Source of the DNA: Loxodes magnus
Taxonomy: Eukaryota; Ciliophora; Karyorelictea; Loxodida; Loxodidae
Reading direction: 5' to 3'
Assembly: GCA_946699065.1 (NCBI GenBank)
Contig: CAMPDV010000039.1
Coordinates: forward strand, 186,001 to 250,000
Length of the DNA: 64,000 nt
Shown: piece after piece, positions 35,747 through 49,289 of the stretch
Layout: each line of letters begins with the position of its first letter
Position numbering within the stretch: the stretch's first letter is position 1
Position numbers and translations under genes: made by a program
The notes under the pieces: model-generated
Seen by the model: only the letters and a program-made list of their open reading frames with translations
Told to the model about the DNA's origin: nothing
Database searches by the model: none

Positions 35747-38700
35747 ATAATAAAAAAATGTATATTAGTTAATTTATCTTTAAAGCATGCTTAAAAGGTA
35801 GTTCAATCTTAAAATTTAGTTTAAAGAATTTTTCAACTAATTATAAATTAAAGTTATTTAAATTTCTCCATTATTTATAGCTTTAAAATCTATTTTATTC
35901 TTAATAATTATGAAAGATTTATTCATCAATAAAACAGGTGAAAATTTTAAAATTCTAATTAAAACTTTAATTTTATATTTAGCAAAACAAGAAATTATAT
36001 TCATTTAAATGTTTAAATTAATAATAAATATATCATAAGCTATTTTTCTATCAAACAATCTAAATTAATTACAATATATCATGAACTTCTTTTCTAATGG
36101 CATTACAATAAAAGTACCTATATTTAAATTATATCATAATTTAAATTTTCTCAGCTTTTATTAGTTGTTTCTTATTTCCCAAATGTTTTTATTTGTTTAA
36201 CAAGGTTAAATTAATTTATTTATAGCTTTAATTTATTTTATTAATTAGTGAGCTTTTTCAGAAATTATTATATGGAAAATTTTAAGCATTATTAAAATCT
36301 AAGGAGACTATTTAATAAATTTTTTTTGGTTTACTCTCTCTTCTCCTTTTTATTATGTAAATAATAAAAATAGAAGATTTATTTCTTTATTAATTCTTTA
36401 TTATTTTATAAGATTAAAAAAATAAAATATCAATCAGCATTAAAAAGTCTTTATTATACTTAGAGAATTTAATTAAATATATTAATTTATTTTAATTATC
36501 AAAATTAAATTCTTATTAATTTATATATCTACTTATTAATTAATTTATTTTAAAATTACTATTTTGTACAGTCGCTTATAGCAAATAATTAAGTTTTTAT
36601 GTGATTCTCTATGTAGGTTTATTAAGAGAATATTATCAGCCTTTTTAGTTTTAAATTCTATATAAAGTTTATTATTTTAACTATGAGGCTTATTCCTAAA
36701 ATTTATATTAAAATTAGGAATATATTTATTTTTAGAAAAGTTAGAGCTAATTCATAATTTTAGTTAGTTTCTTTATAAAAAATAAAGCCTTTATTAATTG
36801 TTTAGGGATTATAAGAAAAAAATATCTTAAAAGGTTAATTTTTACAAGTTTGCTTTTAGTAAAGCAAAATTTAGTAAATCTCTAGAACTTTCATATACAT
36901 TTATCTAATTAAGATATTCTTAAATTCCAGAAAGAATATAATTATCATATTATATAGTTAATTTTAATTAAGTGCTAAGCAACTTTTTAATTTATTTAAA
37001 ATAATCATATTTAAGTTTGACAACTTTTATTTAAAAAATTAATAAGCTTTAGATAGCGAAAAAATTCAGTCAGTTAAATAGAAATTTTATAATTTCTATT
37101 TTTAATCTTTGTATGATCTTTTGATGAAATGCTTTAAATAATAAATTTCATTTTTTTAATTTTTACTATAAATTAAAATTTTAATTTTAAGCTTCTTTAA
37201 GTTTTATCTTAAAATAAAGTTCAGGTAAATTTATAGAGCATGCTTAACTATTTTTCACTGCAATTTAGCTACTCATAAAAAGCATTATTAAAATAAAAAA
37301 GCCAATGTCTAAGTTATTTCCTTTTATCAAACTGAATACATTAAAAATATATATAGCATATTAAAAGAAATTTAAATAGCATAAAGAAAATTATGATATT
37401 AAAGAAAGGATGATATTATAAGTAATTGATGCAAAATTTAAAGAAAATTTTACATAGTTTTGCAAGTTTCTTGATATAAGATAAAAAGCTAGCATTATTA
37501 TAATTGTTAAATATTAGTAAAGTATTATTATTCTTTAGATAATTTAATATCAAGATATTCTTTTAGTTTTTAATACTTATCTAATTAAAATAAAGTCCTT
37601 CATTTAAATTTTAATTTAGAATTGATATTTTAAATAAACTCTTAATAAATTTTAAATTTAATTATTTTGCTTCAAACCTTTGATGGAAAATTTTAAATTT
37701 ATAAAGGTTGATTTTTTTTTTAATTTGTAGAAATATGATTTAATATAAGTTTGAATGTCCAAAGTATTTTAATTTTCTCATTTTTCTTTAAAATATTATA
37801 TCTCGAAAATTTTAATGATTTTCATCATTAAATGCTTCTTAATATAATTAAAGTAGGTAAATCCTTTATGATAATTAATGATTTGATATAATATTTAATA
37901 TTGCTAAATCAAAGTTCTATAAATTTTTAATTTTTAAACAATTGGAACAATTTTAAATAATTATTTCTTATTTTAAGAATTATATAAATTTTATTTTTAA
38001 ATTATCTAAATCTTTATTCAGATCTGTTTATGCAATCAATTTTGTTTAATTTTAGCTATATTTTAAATGAAGAATATTTGCTTATTTATTGAAAGACTTT
38101 ATAATTCGTTTAAGTTTGTACTATTATTAATTTCTTAATAATTATTGTGATAGATAATCTAAATGTCTTTATAGCAAATATTAAATTTGTTCTTATATCA
38201 AATTTAAGCTTAATTATGTCCTTTAAATATATAGTTATTAATTTAAAAATATCTTAACTAATAATTAAAGCTAAGTATTAGAATTAGATCTAATTCTATC
38301 GAACATATATAAATAATTATTACCTTCTATATAATAAAATAAAATTATATAGTTTAAACTATAAAAAGCTTTGGATTATTAATAAGTGCAAAACTAAAAT
38401 AAAAGTCTTATATAGTTATTCTTTATTATTATTCTTTAATAAAGGATGCTCATCAAAATATAAAACTATTAACTCTTTAGACTAAAATTAAATTTATCTA
38501 ATCTTTATATGTTTAGATAAATATTATAAATTTTATTTATTCAAATTAATATTAAGCTTTAAGTTAAATAGAAGAAAGGGTTATCTAATTATCACTTAAA
38601 TCTATTCATATATTAAGATACCACTAAATAAAAAACAGAAATTAAAAAGCTCTTTGGCAAAGATTATCTTAAATGGAATTTTTTAAATTTCTTTTTTATT

Positions 38701-40120
38701 TTCGAAATCAATAACTTTTAATTGGTTAACAAATAGAAGGCAAGCTTTAAACTTAAATAAAAAGAAACAAAAATGCTAGTGATTTAACTATATTTAAGAT
38801 TTATATTAATAAAAGAACTTTTTATTAATTCAAACATGAGCTATACAATTATTAATTGTAAAGAAACTGTATAAAACTTATAATTATAAGCTTATATTTA
38901 ATCAGATTAAGTTAAAAAGTTGTATAATCCATCCAAAACATATTATGCAAATAAATTAAAATGAAACAAAAGGGAGAAATAATTTATGATTATATTCATT
39001 GAAGGTTCATTATAAAATAGAACTAGCTTTCTTTTAAGATATAAAATAGTTTAATCTCAATTAAAAATTATATTTAGATAAACATTTCAGCTAATAGATC
39101 AGGGAAAAAAACTAAAAAATAATAGAGATCATATTGGTATATTTATAAATATAAAAAGAGAATAGGATAAAACATATTTAATTAATAATTTAATTATTTT
39201 AATAAATAAAACTTATTTTCTTTATATCTTGCAAATTGGAGAAATATAATGATAAATTTTTTTTTTTTGTGATGTGTGAAATTTCAAATAAGCAGTGGAA
39301 ATAAACTAAACCATTTTATAAATAAATTTTCCTCAATTTTAGGAAATAAATATTATAAAATTCTTTGATTCATAAGTATTTTTATTTATTTTTAGATAGA
39401 TAGATAAATAAATCAATTAATAAAATCTTTATGATTTATAAGTATTAAAGATACAACCAAAAATATTAATTAATAAAGTTCTTATAGTTGCTGCTTATAT
39501 TAAAACTTTTAAAATTCTATATTGATACAATTTTATCTTAAATCTCTTAATACTTTTCATCCTTAGTCATGTACTTTATTTAAATTTATTAAATTATAAG
39601 AATTTTAAATTTTAATACCTTTTTTGATTCTTTAAATAAGCATTTATTTAAAGCATCTTATTTATAGTATAATTTATTTTTAACTATCTGATTTTTTTAA
39701 TTATTGCATGCTAGAAAGATAAAATAATGCATGAAACTAAGAAAATTATAATTATATAATAAATTTTAAAGTTATGATAAGCAGATTTACTCAAAAAGCC
39801 ATATAAAGAAGTCATCAGGATAAATGATTAAAATCTTAGAAATAATAAATTTTTCTTGATAAAGGTGAATGCAGACTAAACCAAAAATTAAAGGTTATTT
39901 TAATTTATTAGATAAAATATCTTATAAAGAATTATTTATAAATTAGATAAGTACTTAGAGAAATCTATCAAAAATTTTAATTTTTTCTTTAAATAAAAAA
40001 TAATTATATTGTGATGATCTGCATCTAATTTAAAAAGAATTTATATCCTTACAATAAGAATATAGTTGAATTTGATCAATTGATTGAATGTGATTTTCAT
40101 AAAATAAAAATGAAAAGATA

Positions 40121-40144
40121 ATTAAATTAAATTAAATTAAATTA
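40121..40144. repeat. (ATTAA)n pentanucleotide repeat
   Basis: Nearly five tandem ATTAA units. Simple repeat. Confidence 0.8.
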
Positions 40145-40164
40145 GATAAAAATAGATAATGATA

Positions 40165-40195
40165 AATGGAGACCTTCTGTAAATTTATCTCCATT
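40165..40195. repeat. 8-bp inverted repeat (hairpin)
   Basis: AATGGAGA (40165-40172) and TCTCCATT (40188-40195) are perfect reverse complements around a 15-nt loop, in a slightly GC-richer spot. No adjacent gene gives it a role. Confidence 0.6.
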
Positions 40196-42133
40196 GTGCT
40201 ATTTGCTTTTTAAAAAATATATAGCTTGCAAAGTACTCAAATCTTTAGGGAAGCCAGACAATTTCTTATATATTATTATTTGAATTATCCTTATTATTTG
40301 AATTTTTTATTTATTTTTTTAGATTTTTTCTTCCTTTTAAGTCTCGATTCAACAATTCTATTTTTATTTTTATAATTTAAAGTCTTCAATATGCTGTGAT
40401 AGGAATATATTTTAAATTTTTTATTTTTACTAAATGAAATTATAAAATATGGAACTTAAATTAAGTTATCAAAGTATATGCTATCTTAATAAAAAAGGAG
40501 CACTTGAATAAGCTTAAATGGGCAATATGATCTTAAGAAATCGACCCATTAAATTTATTAATTCTAATTATCTAATTCTTGTTATTTTTATATAAGCATT
40601 TAAGTTAAATATAATAGTTTTTAAAATAAGTTATAAATTAACTTAAATTGGTTAGTCTCATATACTTAGCATTAAGAAAGATTATAATATTAATTTTAAA
40701 ATATCAAAATTGGGATTTTAGTTTTGGAATAATTAGATAACTTTAATATTTATTTCTAAATAAAATTTAAATTTGGTATAATAAGCAAGTTAATAAATTG
40801 TATTATTTTCTTAATAATTTAATATCTAAATTATTTATTTATATTAAATTAGTTATTATTTACAGCCTTTAGTTATTTCTTTTTCAATTACATATAATTA
40901 TTATAATTATCTCTTTTATCTCATTCAATTTTAAGATAATATCAATACTAAAAAATTTCCTAGCAAAATAGGATATTTCATATAATATTAGCTTTCAATT
41001 ATTTTCGCTGTACAATAATTTAAGATTTTCAGATTTGAATAAATGAATCATGTCTTATTTTTAATTATGGATATTAAAATTATAAAGTTATAAAAAATAA
41101 ATTATTTGTTTATAAATTAAAAATAAATAAATCTTAAAAGTTAAATATCATATTATAATCATTAGTTATTTATTCCTATGCTTATCTTAGTCCAAAATAT
41201 TTTTAAAAATATCTATTTTTCCTTTTTTCACATTTGCTCTGCTGATTTTTTTCAAATAATTATAAGAGGATGTATAAATATTTTAAAAAGGGATTCAAAT
41301 GCAAGTGTTGAGTTTAGGAATTTACAAAAGCTTAATTTTTCTTAATATTCTTTAATGTCTTAAAATAAAAGCAAACACATTTCTTATATAGAAGAAGTAA
41401 CTAGAAGTACATTAGTTTACTTTTTAGAAAATACAAAGCAAATTTATAATTGCAAAAATCATATTTAGGCAACTTAATTCATTTAAACAAATAAAGAAAT
41501 TTTATTAATATTTAAGCTGAGCATTCATATTTTAATATCGGTTTATCATCTTTACAACTTTGCAATGAAATTATAATAAACAACTTCAAATAAAATAAAA
41601 AAATGAAATTATATCATAACAATTAGAACTTATTAATATTTTATAAATAGCTTACCTTATATTTTTAGAAGTATGCTTTTAGTTATATTAATTGAATGAA
41701 ATTTTTTTATTGTTATTAATTTCTAACTTGATATAAGATGTGTTAAAATAAATAATCTATTATTTACAATCTGGCCTTTGCTCTTAGATATAAAGCCAAC
41801 TTTATCTTATTAAAATAAATAATTAAGAATAAGAGATATAATAATGGAATTAATTAGGATTTATTAAATAAATTATAATAAACGCTAGATTTAATATTGC
41901 TATTTAGATTTTATTGAATTTCTTTAAAGAAAAATCTATTAATTAAGAGATATAATGATATTTAAAACCTAAATAAATAATATCATAATTTAAGCAAAAT
42001 AAAATTTTATCAAGCTTTAATTTAAAATTTTATTAGAAGTTTATCACTTTTGATTTTGAATTTTTTCTTATTCCTTAAAAAAAATGATAGCAAAGCATAA
42101 AATGAGGAAAACACAAATGAATTAAAATAAATC

Positions 42134-43645
42134 ATGTATATTGATAAATTTAAAAATCATTTAATAAGAAAAATAATAGATGAATTAAATCTTTTATTAA
42201 AACGTCATCAAAAAGTTATTTTGTTTATCATAATTTAGGTGACTTACATTCAATTTATTAAAAGTCTAAATCAAATTTATGCTAGTTAAAGTGAAATTTA
42301 CAATAAAGTTTACTAGTAAGTATAATAACTTAATAATTAGGAGTATCTAGAAATGAAAATCATATATATTCTTAAAATTGTCAGTTTGTATTAAAATTGC
42401 GTATTAGAGTCAGCAAAGTGAAAAAATTTTAATTATGACTAAAGTTAAGCTTATATTAATTCCTTAATATTTAACTAAATAAAATTGTTATAGAAAAATT
42501 TAGAGTGTAAATAATACGAAAAATAAATGGGAATTTTAGAAGAACAGTAATAAAAAGATCTCAAATTAATTCTAATAATGGTAAATATCGTATAAGTCAA
42601 AAACTAGAAAGTTATTAATATTAATTAGTGCATTTCTGGATGATAAAAATCGAGATAACCTCTATTATTATCTGATTGTTTGAATTTTATCTTTAAGTTT
42701 TCATTATTTTATTTAATATATTCTTTAAATTTATAAAAATTTTAATAGTTTTCAAACTTCTAGAAAAAATTCATTTATAAAAAGTGTTTTTTATCTAAAA
42801 AGAAAAATAGTTAACTATATTAAAAAACAGCAAAATTGAATTTCATCTTAAATAAAATAAAAATAAAGGATGCTAGAAATAAAATTATAGAGAAGTGCAT
42901 AATTTCTTTATTCAAAGAGTTATATTAATCTATTAGTCCTGATATTTATAAAATTTACTAATATTAATTTATCATTGAAAGCTTAAGTTAAATTTAAATA
43001 AATGAATTTAATAAAACTATAAAAACCTAAACTGCTATTTTATTAATTTCTAAAGCTTAAAAATTAAATAAATAATTAGAAGCTTATTGCAAGCATAAAC
43101 AATTATAATAAATGTAGAAAAAAGATTAATAAAATTCATATTAGTTGAAGCATGTAAAATTAGAAATGACAAAATAAATTTTGATAATTTTATAAATTGA
43201 GTATTTAGAACGTACAGAAGAGCTTATAAATCCAAACAGTTCCTTCTAGGTTAAAAATTGAATTTAAATGATTTGCTTGAAACAAATTTTTGATAAACCT
43301 TTTTAAAAATTTAATTCCTTAATTCCTTAATTATAATTTTTTTTAAAGCTTAATACTCTTTTTAATTAAATAGATTTTTGGATGAGACCTATGAAAGACT
43401 AAGTTACTTAAAAAAAATTGAAATTCTAAAAAATAATAAAATTTCTCAACTAAAGAAGAATTAAATATTTTTGCTTCGAGATTTCCAAATAATTAGATTT
43501 AATTTATTTATAAAAAAATCATTTATAAAGTGAAAATTACATCCAGTTTTCATATTATCAAATGTGTTTTTATTAAAATAGTTATTTCTATTTGCAAATA
43601 CATTTATTTTCTAGTTATTTTAAAATTTTATTATAGATTTATTGA
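42134..43645 (+). CDS. Weak AT-rich gene candidate, hypothetical protein
   Basis: Frame from ATG 42134 through TGA 43643-43645, up to 503 residues; another in-frame TGA at 42641-42643 could end a shorter 169-residue product. Over the first 140 codons a hand count gives G+C at about 26%, 12% and 19% of codon positions one to three, a modest coding-like bias. The peptide is helical and charged in parts (LECKQYEKQMGILEEQQQKD; QIEYLERTEELINPNSSFQ). Around 42660-42780 it becomes AT-rich and may contain an intron or non-coding DNA. No family recognised. It could be a degenerating gene. Confidence 0.3.
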
Positions 43646-44559
43646 TTTGAGCTTCTAAACAGATATATAAAGATAAATTAATTTTAGTAAATAAAAGACT
43701 TATTCCATTAATTAAAAAAAGAATGATTTCAGCAATTATTTTAAATGTCTTAAAAAGGGAGGAAGTTGCTTGATTGAGCTTATTTAATTTATAAAATTGC
43801 TATAGATTTATAAATATAATGAAATTAAATAATAATCCAACTATATAATTTTCTACTAAATTTAGTGCTTAATAAACTCCCTTAAGAGAAATAATTAGGC
43901 TTATTTGTATCACTATTAATTCTAATTTTTTAATTGTCATTTGTTTTCATTATAATTTATTGACTATTACTATTTAAAATTTATCATTCAGATGTATACA
44001 TTTATTTGAATATGTTCTCTTTTAAAAATGATTATTATTTTTTAATATGACAGAAGCATTTTGAGATAAAGGCTTTTTATGATCTAAAGCTTTTTGTAGA
44101 TATAATAAAAATAAAAAAATCTTAAAGGTAACTTAAATTTTAACACTTAGAGTAGATTTAATTCTATTCTTAAAATTTACTAAGTACTTATCTCTTTAAG
44201 TTTATACACCTTTTTAAAAGCTTTCGAATATAATTTTTACACATTTTCAAATCCTTTAGAAGCAAAATTTTATTTTTTATCTAATTTAGCTAAATTTTTA
44301 AAAGTGTTTATGGGATTTCTTTCATAGTTGCTTAGACACAAATTAAGATAGTTCGCAATAAAAATTTAAAAGTGAAAATAGCAACAGAAATGGACTTGTC
44401 TCTTTTATATAGTTTTATTTTTGAAAGAAGTTATAATGAAAAAGAATGTAAGCTTTGCAGTCTTATTATGATTTATTAAAATTAAATATGAGAATCATAC
44501 CATATTTAAACATAAGCAACTTTTGCTTTATAAGCGATTGCACCCATGAATTTATAAAA
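43646..44559. other. AT-rich upstream region of the polycystin gene
   Basis: Noncoding A/T DNA. The last 150 bases before ATG 44560 are slightly less AT-rich, as expected for a promoter or 5' UTR; no specific element recognised. Confidence 0.35.
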
Positions 44560-47500
44560 ATGCAAGAAACAAATTCTGTCTAGCAAACTGTCCTAAGTTA
44601 GGACTCTTTAAATGCTTCAGATGAAATTTGTAAAAGGATCTCTAAAAAAAGCGAAGATCCGAAGAATGATCAATAAGTAAATTCACAGGAAAGCCAAGAA
44701 GAAAATTCTTAAGAAGAATAAAAAGAAAAGTTACTTGTTTAAAATGAAAAGCAAAACTAGGAAGATAATCAAGAGAAGGATCTAAAGGAAAATCAATCTG
44801 ATCAAAATATTTAGTAGACATTAGAAGAAAACGACAATTCTTTGAATAAGTTGAGCAAATTTAACTTTGTAAGTTTACTAAAATATATAATATACTACGT
44901 CTTGCTTTTTATAGTCATTTAAGATGAGTTAAAGTTACATGATTCCCATTTAGTAAACTAATCTTTTTATCAATGAATTAATAAAGTTCAAAGTAAGAAA
45001 TTCTCTGATATAGCAAATTATTATGATTTTTACGAATGAGTCATGGCTGTGATTCCAACTGAGATATTTCCTCCTCAAATTGAAAATTCGTAAGAACGTT
45101 TAGAACCTTAAACAATAAGGTTTTATAATAAAATAATATCAGAAATAAGAATAACTTAGAGAAGGGTTAAACTAGTGAAAAATGACTCTCCTAAATATTA
45201 CCAGTTTTAAAATACTAAATGAGCAGTAGAAAAACTTCCTTCTTATTTTGATAGTTCGATAGAAAGTGATCGGCCATATGGACCCAATTAAAGTTATGAA
45301 TATACAAAAGGAGGTTCTTTCGGGGATGGTGGATTTATTACAAGTTAAAAAGTTTAAAACATCAGCGGAGAAACTTTTGTTGAATTATTTAGTTAGCTAA
45401 TATAAAATAAGACAGTAGATGATCAAACAATAGTTTTTTATATAGACTTTGCCACATACAATGCAAATTTCTAGCTCTTTACTTATGTAATTTTGTAGTT
45501 CGACATCACGCCTGCAGGAATTTGACTTCCTAAAACAATGGTCTAGTCAATGCCAGTGGAGCTTTTCTACAGTAAAGACAGTTGGTGAAGATTAGTTCTT
45601 GAGATAATACTGACATTGGTGACAATTTGGTATATTATATAAATTTTATTAAGAATCAAGGCTTTAACTAAACTCTTAAAGCTTGATTTTGAACAAAAAA
45701 ATCCTTAAAATGACTAGGAATAGCTGGAAACTTAAATTTAAAATTAATAAGAAGCAAAAGAACCCAGTGATAAATCTTCTTTAGAAAATGAAAAAGATCC
45801 GCCAAAGAAAAAAAAAGATGAAGAATCTAATAAGTAGCATAGGCTAAAGGAACTGAAAAAGAAAATGTTCAATTAAAAATGAGCTAAATTTATTTTAAAA
45901 GCAACAAAAATTTGGTTTAGCTAATTTTGAAATATTTTAGAGATGATATCTTTCATGTTAATCTTAGCCGGATTCTGTATGTGGTTCTCTTATATTTAAA
46001 ATGAATTTAGAGTAGATATGGTTGAGACTGATAAATATCCTCTTGGAAGTTACGAAATGATAGGTAAATTTAATGACTTATCAAAGTTTTTCACTAATTA
46101 TAGAAGACTATAATCTATCAGTTTTCTCTGCTTAACCGTTCGAGTGATTAAGTTCATATATACAATTCCTTAAGCTTCCCTGGTTTCTAAAACAATTCTT
46201 TTTAGTAAAGAAGAAATAAAAAATTTCTTAGTATTTATGATGACTATTTCTTTTGCTTGCGCTTTCTTATTTCATATTTAGTTCGGACATTCAATTGAGT
46301 AGTTTAAAGAAATTAGCAGCTCTTTAGGCCACATTTTCTTCATAATGATATTTGAAACTGATAGTATGAGACTAAGTTACCACATAGATAAAGTATACAC
46401 TTGAATATTTTACATTGGCTGTTAAGTATTTTTATCCTGAATATTTATGAGTCTTTTAATAGCAATTATTTTCACTTAATACGAAAAGCAAAACGATAAA
46501 TTTGAGATTTAGCAAGCAATTAAGAAAAATGATAAACATTTCATCTTTAAAATGTGAAGATTTTACAAAATTAAATGAGTTTAATTCAAAAGTTTTAAAA
46601 AAAATAGAAGATTCATATCCTAAGAGTTGGCATTTGAAATCTTTTAACAGAAAATTGAAAAACTAAAGGCAGAAGCTCAAGAAAATAACCAAAATAAAAT
46701 TCTATTTCATTACGACATTAATTTCCATTAAATCTTAGATCAGCCAAACAAAGATGAAGAAAATATAACAGAAGAGAATTTTGAAAAATACTCAACTTCT
46801 AAAAGGAAATAATGCGGGTATAAAATATTAAATTTTCTAATTTCTCTAATTTACTGAATCGTATTATTAATTCTTGTCATTTTAACCTTAAACTAAAAGT
46901 AGGCTTATAATATTAGCCATTCTATTAAAATACCATTGGAAAATAGTTACTTTAATGAAGAAAGATTAACAATGAAAGATATCATAACTCCTCAATAATG
47001 AATTTCATGATTCAAATTTTATATTGAGAATTTTTTTGAATTAAATGACTTCCGTGGACCATCAAATTGATATTTCAATTAAGCAAATTATCTAGTAGGA
47101 TAAAATTTAGTGAACGAAGGCCCAATTTAAGTAACTTTTAGATATTTTTAAGTTGAATAAAATGAAGTTGAGAATTTTATAAAATATAAAAACTAAACAA
47201 GACCTTCCTCCAATAAATTCAACTATAATTCTGACAAATTTTCTGATGAATTCACTTAAGTTATCACTGGCCTCACTACGGGACAGAAATATTAGTACTA
47301 AGCTAACAGAGGCTATAATAATAAAGGTGGATATGTTTTCTACTTTTAACCTAAAAATTTAACGGCCATAAATCTTTTGGCTCTTGATGGGATAGCTAAT
47401 TTAAGATTAAACAGTATGGTAATAGAATTTGTCACTTATAATTCCGATATTAATAACTTCATGTATATAGCACTGATTTTTTAGCCATAATCTTAGGGTA

Positions 47501-48981
47501 AAATATTATAATATAGCGATTATTTGCCTAACAAAATTCAATATTATCGTACAAGTTTGGACTTCTTTAGGCTTTTTTTAGAAATAATTTTTGTCTTAGC
47601 CACTCTCTTTTATATAATAAAGACAGTTAAAGAAATTGCTTAAAGAAATAACTAATATTAGAAATGACAAAAATTAAACATAGATTATTAGACAGAATAT
47701 TTTAAATTTTTAAGATGGTAATCAAAGCCTGAATGAATTAGAAAACTGAATTTCATTTTTAGTACCTTAATGATTCTGGAAATAATTAGCTAGACTCTAT
47801 CGATAATTAGCATAATAAGTTGGATTATTTTTATAGCAGCAGACAAATCATTCTCAAAACTTCCGCTTTCATAAGAATAAGACAACTTTTGGTTTGATTT
47901 TTTGAAACTTGGAAATTAAAAGTTTACGTAGTCATTTATTGCTGGGCTTAATTTACTGTTTTTGTCAGTTAAGTTTATAGTATCACTTTCCGAATGAAAA
48001 GGAATGAGGTCTGTATGAATAGCCTTTTCGTTAGCAACTAAAAATTTAATATACTTCTTACTTGTGATTTCCATGCTAATGTTGGCTTTTGCTAATTTGG
48101 GATACTTTGCCTTTTCACATTTACTCGGTCAATTCAGCACTTTACCAAAATCATGGTTGACCTGCTTTATATATTTCGTGTTCGAATTTGATTATGATAA
48201 ACTGAAGACAGCAGATCCGATCCTTGCCGACATATTTATATTCCCTTATATATTTATTCTAATCTTCATATTTATAAACATTTTCATTTCTGTTCAAAGA
48301 AAATGTCTAAAAATATCACACTAGAAATCCTAAAGAGAGAATATTATAGGGGTATCATGGATGATTAACTTCTCTTATCAAAACTTCAAAAGAAAATTTA
48401 AGAAATGACTAAAGAAGCGAAATTCGAAAGGAATAAAATACAAAGCAAATGAGAAAGAACTCGAAAAATAAGTTAAAGAGTTGATTTCTTTAAATTATTA
48501 AGAAAGGCAAATTCAAGAATTTAAATAAAAACTTGAACATCTAGACAACGCGATTAAGGAAGCTGAAGACCCTAGTTTCTGAGCCAAAAATTAATCGGAT
48601 TCGATTATAGAACTATTCTCAAGTTTAGATTTTTACAAGTTAAAAATTGATAGCTTTATTAATTTCTCCAAAAAAAAATAGTTCTAAGGTACAGAAGATT
48701 ATGAATTGTTGCAAGATTCATCAAATCTATTACACAAGCTGATGATTTATTGGCATTTTAGCAGGCTAATTAGAATCGTTTTAGAAAGGTAAATTATTGA
48801 GGCTGATTAAGAATGTTATTAAATATTTAAAAGCATTGACAATGAATTCAGCAAGTATTAAGAAGTTTTATAATTTAATAGAGATTTTAGTAATAAAATA
48901 AAGGAATAGGAATTTATATTTTAATTACTCCAGGAAAAAAACAAAAATTTACAAGCTTTGAAAGAAAATCTGGGCATTTGA
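44560..48981 (+). CDS. Tandem two-module polycystin (PKD2/TRPP-type) channel protein
   Basis: One uninterrupted frame of 1473 codons plus TGA 48979-48981, with about 21 in-frame TGA codons read as Trp. Module 1: TM1 near residue 105, a large extracellular TOP-type loop to about 335 (YTKGGSFGDGGFI near 248), TM2 near 345, three more segments, pore region SSLGHIFFIMIFETD near 590, TM6 612-640. Module 2 repeats the plan: TM1 near 757, TOP-like loop with RGYNNKGGYVFYF near 917, TM2 near 998, TMs near 1064, 1125 and 1162, pore FSTLPKSWLTCFIYFVFEFD near 1192, TM6 near 1225. The second pore matches the PKD2 F..L..S..T.F..I.G.FDFD pattern best. The N-terminus is acidic and Gln-rich; residues 1280-1470 form coiled coils. 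No EF-hand seen. Polycystins are cation channels, often ciliary, normally four subunits; a double-length protein would need only two. Function and location are inferred. Confidence 0.87.
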
Positions 48982-49289
48982 ATGAGTCTCTTTTAAACTT
49001 ATATCTAACTCTTTTATAAATTTAATCTTTTTTATCTAATCTAAATTAATAGCTTTTGCTCAAAATCTTAATTTTATCCAGATAAAATAACTTATAAAGG
49101 ATATTTAATATGCCTTTTCCTTTTAATTTTAGCCTTAAACTCCAAGTTATTTGATATAGGGCAAACAATAAATTATTTTAAAGCATAATAATCATATTAA
49201 TAAATCTTAATAATAATATAAAAGGATTTAATTTCAGGTTTTAATATTTAATTAATTAAATATTTATTTTGATATTATACTTAGACAAT
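48982..49289. other. Short AT-rich intergenic stretch
   Basis: About 300 bases of A/T DNA between the polycystin stop and the next ATG. Nothing recognised. Confidence 0.4.

Larger units (their letters stand above)
35747..42133. other. Long AT-rich region without supported genes
   Basis: About 6.4 kb of A/T DNA. Small features only: an (ATTAA)n run at 40121-40144 and a hairpin at 40165-40195. A frame from ATG 39731 gives a reasonable peptide (KKPYKEVIRINDQNLRNNK) but is not G+C-depleted at third positions and I could not close it cleanly. No repeat family or mobile element recognised. Confidence 0.35.
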
